From Tenrec ecaudatus (taxonomy: Eukaryota; Chordata; Mammalia; Afrosoricida; Tenrecidae): 64,000 nt of DNA. Below, piece by piece: positions 57,186 to 64,000 of the stretch (the stretch's first letter is position 1; every line of letters begins with the position of its first letter). Location of the stretch: contig NC_134546.1 of NCBI RefSeq assembly GCF_050624435.1, positions 11,679,001 to 11,743,000 on the forward strand, given 5' to 3'. Made by a program: the position numbers and the translations under genes. The notes beneath the pieces were generated by a model. It worked only from the letters and a program-made list of their open reading frames with translations, ran no database searches and was not told where the DNA came from.

Positions 57186-57623
57186 GCACCACCCAGGTTG
57201 AGTGTCAGCACAGAGCCCGGCAGGTTTCCATGCAGACACACTAGGGAGTTGTTATCGAAGCTGCCCTGCAACGGCTGTGATCGGGGTGCCCACTACTTCC
57301 TGCCGGCCCGCCAACTCCTCCAGGGCAAGGGCCACATCTGATTCGATTTGCCCAACGTCCCACTCAGACTTTGACCTCAGGACTTTCCAGGCTTTGGGGA
57401 AGGAACAAAAATCCAGTAGGCTTTCCAAGTAAATCATGGGAGTAGACAATAGGCCTTGCTAATATTTTACTTTGCAAGGAATGACTTTCCAACCAGTGCT
57501 ATCATAATGTGGCTTTAACGAAGAACATTTTAATACCTCAGCATTAGGAAGCAAGCAATATGTGTGTGTGTGTGTATTTTTAAAGAGCCAAATAAATCTA
57601 ACTTATGTTAAAAAAAAGCAACA

Positions 57624-57814
57624 CCCCCCGTGGCGTGGTGGTTCCACGTTAGACTCTTCGCTGCAAGGTCAGCAGTTTGAAACCTCCAGTTGCTCCCAGG
57701 GCGAAAGATGAGACTTTCGACTCCTGTTAAGAGTAATTCTTGAAAACTCACAGGGGGTAGTTTTACCCTATCCTGTAAGGTTGCTGTGAGTTGGCATCAA
57801 CTCAGTGGGTGCAT
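57624..57814 (+). mobile_element. AfroSINE in SPRED2 intron
   Basis: 'cccccgtggcgtggtggttc', 'ggtcagcagtttgaaacctc' and tail 'tgtgagttggcatcaactca'. Confidence 0.85.
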
Positions 57815-58291
57815 GTTAAAAAACAATGATGACAATTAAGAAAAAACAAAAACCCTCAAACCCACAACTCCTTGCCCTGAGCTGCTCTGGTCTGATCTCA
57901 GAGTTTCCCAGTGGAAACATCCCTCCCAATCAGGTACTGGGTCCAGTCCCTCAGTTTGGGGATCTGCTCCATTGAGCAGCCGCTCAGTAAAAATGTGCTG
58001 CATCCCTGAATGACAGACTCCAGCTACATGTCCCGAGCAAGACGGGGCCTGCAGCCCTGATGCCAGGGGGTGGGGGCCTCAAGCCCAGTGGGAGGCTTCC
58101 TTTCGTCCTATGGTGAGCTTTGTGCTTTCGCAGAGGCTGAAAGATAGAAAGACCAACCTGGACATGACGCTCACCCCACCCACCCTTCTCAGTTTCAGCC
58201 TCCTGATCTACAAGCTGAGAATGCTAAGTACCTGCTTCGAGGGGTCCTTTGTGGGTATGAACAGAGACGTGGTCTAGGAGGGGCAGCTCAC

Positions 58292-58441
58292 CTGTTCGAG
58301 GTGATAGGGGTCGGAGGGGAACGGGTCATGGACGTGGCCCAAGGTGTAAATTCTCCGGTGCTCAAAGGATGTGGGAGAAGAGATTGTCCGAGTAGGTTGT
58401 TCCCTCTTCTGAGAGGAGTTAGACGAACTATCTGTAGCTGT
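58292..58441 (-). CDS. SPRED2: SPRED2 penultimate exon (linker between EVH1 and KIT-binding region)
   Basis: This exon encodes exactly 50 codons, starting T-A-T-D-S-S-S and ending P-Y-H-L-E-Q. It is Ser/Thr-rich (SSSNSSQKREQPTRTISSPTS), then HRRIYTLGHVHD, matching the linker of SPRED2. The acceptor on the minus strand is 'ctctctccaaacag' before 58441; the donor is gtgagc at 58286-58291. The exon is phase 0 at both ends and joins directly to the exon starting at 54589. Differences from human recalled from memory cluster near its end (DPFPSDPYHLEQ against DSYPTDHYHLDQ), showing relaxed constraint in this disordered segment. Upstream exons encoding the EVH1 domain are outside the window. Confidence 0.95.
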
Positions 58442-59063
58442 CTGTTTGGAGAGAGGACACCAGCCATTAATGAACACGAACCACATACGCATAAACACAC
58501 ACACACACATCAGACCGTTACAATGCTCTCTTCAAATATGGTCCCTTCCTCCGTTGTGCTGTCTTGCTGGACTTCCTCAAACCCCGAGTTCATTGTTCAA
58601 ACGTGAGGCGTAAAGAAAGGCAGTCAGCAGACCTTGGAGGTCAGGTTTGTTTTCTCCCGGTGGAGAGCAGCAACCAGGCTTGGGGAACGGCCCCGGACAT
58701 CCGGGTCTTCTCCATGTATTCCATGCCAACAACGTCTTTTCCTGCAAAGCCAGCGACCAGAGACTATCTCTCTGTTCAAACCCCACCCTGGCTTGAGCCC
58801 CATGTATCAGCATCAGGGGTTGATTCTGCAGGGAGGTCACCCACCACCACCGCTTCCTCCGGCCCCACTAGTGAAGTCAATCACACTGCCCCTTTGCCAG
58901 GACCGCAGACAAGTGTCTATAAAACCGGGGTTCCCAGAACCCCCACGCCACCTCCCACTTCCTTAGCGGGGTGGGTCTTTCCTCCTCCCCCAAACAGGTG
59001 GGAGAAATAAAAAATACGGTTTCTCTTGGCCTAGAGGTTTTTCCCGACATTCAACTCAAGAAC

Positions 59064-59125
59064 AAAGGGGCTTCAGAAAGTTCATGGAAAAACTGATCTT
59101 TTTTTGAAACGATTTCACGGACATT
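59064..59125. mobile_element. Half of a mariner-type MITE
   Basis: 'aaaggggcttcagaaagttc' then 'atggaaaaactgatc' is the left end; the right end is not recognisable. Confidence 0.45.
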
Positions 59126-59361
59126 CAGTTCACGTCTCCTGCATCTTAGGGTTCAGTCACCCTCCCAGGACTTGTGCGACTGTGGCCCCAACCAACTCTG
59201 GGACATTTTTTCTTCCTGGTACTCGCTGTGGGAGCTCCTCCTTTCCGGCCAGCCTCCCTGCCATGACCCTTCGCATCTATCTGCTGGTCTGCTGGTTGTC
59301 TCCATCGATGGCTCTCTTTTCTTTTCCTGAGGACTTGCCAAAAGCCCCTGGGGTAAATGAA

Positions 59362-59520
59362 CCAGTGGCCGCCAAGCGGGTTCCAACTCCTGGGGCCCGT
59401 GTGTGCTCCACATTGTCGCCGTGCTCCACGGGTTTTCCTCATTGCCAGGCCTTTCTTCTGAGGTGCTTCTGGGTAGACTTGAACTCCCACATTGGGCGAG
59501 CAGCCTTGTACCCATTCAGG
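59362..59520 (-). mobile_element. AfroSINE, older subfamily
   Basis: 'gcgggttccaactcctgggg', 'cattgccaggcctttcttct' and 'ggtagacttgaactcccaca' (B box complement). Confidence 0.7.
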
Positions 59521-59944
59521 TGACTACCCAGGAGACCTCTGTCTGGCAAGTACAGAGACCATCGGCCTCTCTCTCTTGGTCTCCCCGGCTCATTTATGCA
59601 TTGAACACACGTTTGTTAACCACTTTCAGTCCTTGTGGGTGAGGCAGGGTAAGAAAAACAAGAAAATTTAGGAAAATCCCCTTAATTCTCCCCTCTCCCT
59701 TCCCATTTAGCAAGTTAATATAGACTCAGGGTGGGGAGGGGGGAGACTTCGAGTAAGGGGACACACACACGTGCCCATATTTCCATCATGTGGTTTTCAA
59801 GACTTGGAGGGTGACAGGCTGCAGAGGCAGCAGGCTTTGTGTGGTGCAGCAACTCTCGGGGGGCACTGCCTCCCCCTGCTCCCCGGATTCCATTTGATCC
59901 GTGTGACGACGTGGGGGTGCTTCCAGTCTCACAGTGCATGCCAG

Positions 59945-60120
59945 TGGATTTCTTTATCATTTTCAAAACATGTTTTTCTACTGGAGCCCTGGTGATCAGC
60001 TCCTCTTTGCTCCCTCTCCCTCCACCCCACTCCCCCTCGCGAACCCTTGATCAATTGTATACTATTGTTGTTTTCATATTTTACACCGTTGGTTTCTTCT
60101 CTTTTTATGTTTTGTTCACT
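59945..60120 (-). mobile_element. LINE-B 3'-end fragment
   Basis: 'tttctactggagccctggtg', 'atcagctcctctttgctccc' and 'cgaacccttgatcaattgta' match the reversed family at 16255-16350. Confidence 0.6.
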
Positions 60121-60980
60121 TCTGGTGGCAACACATCCAACCACAGGTGGACAGCCGCTCCTAACCTCTGTGCATGTGGCTTGGTGACCGTGGTGGCCGC
60201 CTTTGCACGGGGGTAAATCTTCTCACCGTCTGACCTGTACCACGACATCCCCACGCACTCAGGCTCTGAAACCAGGGCCTTAGTCCCAGGATCCTGGCTG
60301 ACGTGAAGCAGAGGTGAGTCAGGAGGGCCCCAGACACAATCTAGACCCATCTAGGAACCCCCTCCCTCATTGGAACAGGAGCAAGAGAGTCCCTTGGATG
60401 TCCTTTCAGCTCACTCTCAGGTCCTGCTCTGTGGTAGGGTGGCAGCCAGGACTCTACGTCCCCACCAGTGCAGTGCAGTGGAAATGGGCAGGCAGAGCAG
60501 GCCACGGCTGTCCTTTGGGGGACACCCACTGGCAGAGAGCATGTGGGGCAGCCATTCATGTGACCACACTGTGGGGAGGCCGTGGGTCTCAGCTAATCCT
60601 GGGGTGCAGTGCAGGGTCACCCACTTGAGGGGAGCGTCAGGAGTGGCCTTGTCCGTGACAGACTATCTCCTATCTGATGAGTGCTTTGTTTTCTCCCCCA
60701 CCATCGATTCAGAAGTTAGACAGCAAAGAGGGCTCTTTACTGGGTCCCCTCAAATCCCAATAGCTGAAAGGAAACCAAACTGATACAAGTTTGTCTACTT
60801 TCTTTTAAACTCCTGTCTGGGGCCTCCTCCACACCCGTAAGATTTCGCAGAGGCTGCATGTTTTCTCAACACGTATGGCGGCTGGTGATCAGACAGAACA
60901 AGGCATCAATCTCACACCGGGTGAGGCCACACTTCCTCCCCACAACACCACAGGTGAATACCACCTCCTGTCACACACGG

Positions 60981-61160
60981 AAGGAGCGCCGGCGGTGTCG
61001 TGGTTACACACTGGACAGCGATTTGCAGGGTCGGCAGTTTGAAACCACCAGTGCCTCCTGAGGGAGACAGACTGGGCTTTCTGCTCCCGTCAACAGCCGG
61101 TCTCGGTAACCCACAGGGGGTCGCTGTGAGTCATCACTGCCTGGATGGCAGTGAGCTTTG
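60981..61160 (+). mobile_element. AfroSINE in SPRED2 intron
   Basis: 'aaggagcgccggcggtgtcg', 'ggtcggcagtttgaaaccac' and tail 'gtcgctgtgagtcatcactg'. Confidence 0.85.
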
Positions 61161-61181
61161 AGTCCAGCGTCACGTGTGGAC

Positions 61182-61370
61182 AAGGAGCCCTGGTGAACAG
61201 TGGTTTAACAAGAAGGTTGGCAGTTCAAACCCACCAGTCGCTCCAGCGGAGAAAAATGTAGCAATACCTTTCTGTAGTGATTATGGCCTTAGGAACCCCA
61301 TGGGGCAGTTGAGCCAGCCTGTTGGATGGCTATAAGCCCATATGGACTTGGGGCAATGTTTTTGGCTTGG
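61182..61370 (+). mobile_element. AfroSINE in SPRED2 intron, same orientation as its neighbour
   Basis: 'aggagccctggtgaacagtg', 'ggttggcagttcaaacccac' and tail 'gcccatatggacttggggca'. It lies 21 bp from the previous SINE. Confidence 0.85.
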
Positions 61371-64000
61371 TCACACCCAAGAAGGTGAGACTCAGCTAGA
61401 CAAAGCACCGGCCTCCCAGCACCTGGTCAGCGGCAGAGCTGGGCCTGAACTGCTGGCTCTCTGACCAGAGGCCAGTGCGAACTCCATAAGCCATGTCTAC
61501 TTCCAAACACCGGGAGTTTACATCCTACACGGGGAGGGAGGAGCTTTGTTGTGATGACAGTGCTTTTCCCAGAAGGCGCAAGACCCTTCTTGATATAGAC
61601 CCAGGAGATCCAGGCTGATGACTCACAGCACAAAGGTTTTGAAAAGTTCTCCATGAGTGCCTTCATGGTGACTGATAAGGGCCCTTCAGTGATGGAAGAA
61701 TTCAGTTCTTTCCCAACACCCACAGTTCAGCCATCTATTAGCTCGGGCGTCACTCTGGGCTTCACCTTTGTGACACCAAGCCAGTACTGAGTTCTTGGAA
61801 ACCCAGATATTACACTCAAGCTACCTCTGACTTCGTTATCCACTCCCTAACCCGCCCTCCTTTCTGTGACCTGTGTCCAGGTGAACCGTGCGTGGACAGC
61901 CCTTCTGAGAATGAGGCACACCTGTTTCCCTGAGTGAGCATGAGCCGGGCAGAAACGTCACCTTTGGATGCACCCAGCCTTCTGCCCTGACTCCCACCAC
62001 ACAGAGTCAAGTGCAAAGTCCTCAGACCTTTGTCAGAGGATGGCAGGCCGACAGGGCTTCCGGCATCTCCCAGTCACAGGCCCAGAAGACCCGGGGAGAT
62101 GCGCACACAGCTCACCTTCCTGACCTAGCCACGCCAGAGCCTCTGCTGCCAAGGCCAGCAGCTCAGAGCGAGCCAGGTGGGGAGACTCTCTGGGGCACTG
62201 GGTCTTGCTTCTGACCCACACTGTCTAACACGAATACAACGTAAAAGCAATGGACCCAGGGCAGCTCGGAGAAACGAGGTCAAGCTCTTCTACCGCACAG
62301 CCCACTGAGGCCCGTACACACCCAGACATATCCAAGTTTCCCAACATCTCCACTCCTCTGCTGTGTGCCATCTATAGAACCTCCCGCTGTCCTTTTGGGG
62401 GGCCACATGCTCCTGTCTGGCTGGGTTTCCAGCTCCCCTTCCCCTCTGGGGTCTCTGGTTTATCAGAGAGGCAAGGCTTGACCACTGGCCAGTCAGTCCT
62501 GGCAGATGTCACGGGGAAGGCCTTGCTTTATACAAAAATTGGACAATAAGGGGTCAGGGCCATCTGAGGTTCAGCCATCCTGTGTTAATGACTTCTGGGG
62601 AAGTCAGCAGGTTGTCTTTCAATGATTCCACCCATCTCAAGGGAGAATATATGAAGGGGCTTCAAAAGTTGGTGGGGGGAAAAGGATGGGGATTTTAGTA
62701 TCAGAGGGGCCAGAGAGCCCGTCTCAAGAGATGGCTGATGCTTCAACCCCAGCGCACTTGTGGAAAGACTCCTCCCCTGCAGTGAGAAGCCTCTGGCGTG
62801 TTTCATACGTAAAGCCCACTGAGATCGGCTGAACCAATGTTTTTAGTTTTTTTCTTTCTGGCCAATCTTCTCTGAAAGGTAGCAAACAGGCTTGAGTTTG
62901 CATTCTCGGGGAGTTGGGACGTAACCTACCAGAAGCTACTGTGTCTCTCTGGGACCCGGGTCTTGAATCTTCACTGTGTCCGTCTCAGCCTGCACTACAC
63001 AGGGGGGCCGTGGGGACTGAGTACAGTGTGGAAATGCAGCGACTGTTTTGGGGGTGGAGGGGCAGAGAAAAGTTCACACCACACCACGGAAGGGCCGTTT
63101 CCTTCCTTCCCCTCCCCTGGGGTCAACGACCAGCAACTTCAAAGGGAGCGTGTGCACCCTGAGCAGCTTTCCAGTCCAATGGGTCAAAGACCGCAGCTAA
63201 ATAACGGCAGAACCAAGTTCAGGACCCACGCCTCTCGCAAGATGGCAAGCACACCAAACGCAGGGGAATCTCCCACCATTCCGCCATCTCACCGGTTAGC
63301 TAACCCACTCCTTACAAAGTTGGCAATGTCACACACAGCCTTAATGTCTAGCGGGTGGGGGGGGGGCACGCACGGAAACGTCCCAGAAAGGAAAAGATCT
63401 GTGCTTTCCCATTGCTCTTCCCCTTCCACCAATGAAGCCTTGAGGATCACAGAAGGCACTGAACCGATTTCCTCCCTGTCACCGGAGATGAAAATAAAGC
63501 ACAATTTGCAAGCATTCAAAAAAGCCATCCGGACAAACCAAATTGCTCCTTAGTAAGTTGGTTTTAACGACTGGCTCTAAAAAAACACCTGGGGTGGCGG
63601 ATGAGCAGATCCAGGATGTCATTAGGGACAACTGCTCCGAAAAGCCAGAGAGCCATAAAATGCAGCTGGCAATAAACAGGATGTCAAAGGGTCAAGCCCA
63701 GGGTATGAGGAGAGACCATGCTTCCCAGTGGGGGGCAAAACGTGGTGGGAAGGAGAGCTGTGGTATGTGTCTGTAGGGAGGCCGGGTGCCCACCTAAGGA
63801 TGCCAGGCCCCATGCTGACCCCCCAAACAGAAGTCCAATCCCAGTCCGACACCTGGGCCCCAAGGGAGAATGAAGACCCACGTGTGCCAAGGAAGGACGG
63901 CCTTTGCAGTTGGCCAAAGCATGGCCCACAGAGTCCCCTGCTCCCGAGACACAGCAGGGAAGGCCCTCCGCACGGTGTTTGCCATCGAATCTGGGGGCTA

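Larger units (their letters stand above)
54590..58291 (-). other. SPRED2: SPRED2 last intron
   Basis: A 3.7 kb intron with donor gtgagc (58286-58291, minus strand) and acceptor cag (54590-54592). It holds three separate AfroSINEs, a nested SINE pair, a TIR element and a solo LTR. 55373-56093 and 57816-58291 look single-copy; nothing further recognised. Confidence 0.85.
58442..64000 (-). other. SPRED2: SPRED2 upstream intron, continuing past the window
   Basis: No further SPRED2 exon was found up to 64000. 58495-58511 is a short (CA)n. 61371-64000 is mostly single-copy, with a MIR-like piece near 61415-61480 and a half MITE at 62656-62690. Overlapping frames here show no domain. Confidence 0.75.

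Overview
The window is vertebrate, mammalian nuclear DNA and almost certainly afrotherian; a tenrec (Echinops-like) is the best fit. Two independent signals point there. About thirty tRNA-derived SINEs of the AfroSINE type (head like 'ggagccctggtgg', pol III B box like 'ggttcaaaccc', tail like 'gtgagtcagaat...actcgatggcag') occur throughout, together with an RTE-clade LINE that shares their 3' tail. Three copies of the hAT transposon SPIN are also present, an element known from tenrec but not from most other mammals. Species assignment is inference; no database was searched.

Only one protein-coding gene is supported: the 3' end of SPRED2 on the minus strand. The penultimate exon (58292-58441, 50 codons) is joined across a 3.7 kb intron to the terminal coding exon (53921-54589, 222 codons plus stop), with intact gt/ag splice sites and no phase shift. 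These exons encode the linker, the KIT-binding region and the whole cysteine-rich Sprouty domain. The 3' UTR runs down to about 51015. The 5' exons (EVH1 domain) lie beyond 64000, so 58442-64000 is intron.

Positions 1-51000 are intergenic, downstream of SPRED2, and consist mostly of layered transposons. 1-5850: LTR fragments, an antisense RTE LINE with recognisable endonuclease sequence, and LINE 3' ends nested in one another. 5850-15400: mostly single-copy DNA with a U2 snRNA pseudogene, SINEs, a SPIN copy and small mariner-type MITEs. 15400-22900: second SPIN, LINE 3' ends, MIR, MER5-like and MLT1-like repeats. 22900-34000: mostly single-copy with a third SPIN inside a MIR and a solo LTR. 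34090-36932: a long LINE 3' end followed by a 1.33 kb G-rich minisatellite. 37000-48950: old L1 copies broken by SINEs and an LTR, RTE 3' ends and a degenerate mariner transposase gene. 48950-51000: single-copy flank of SPRED2.

The elements give a relative chronology: MIR, MER5, MLT1 and old L1 are oldest; RTE, AfroSINE and the LTR family follow; SPIN, the mariner MITEs and the LINE-B copies interrupt older ones. All element names are family-level recognitions from sequence pattern, and boundaries are approximate unless target-site duplications are given. 'LINE-A' and 'LINE-B' are working labels used here for two repeat families of probable L1-type 3' ends.
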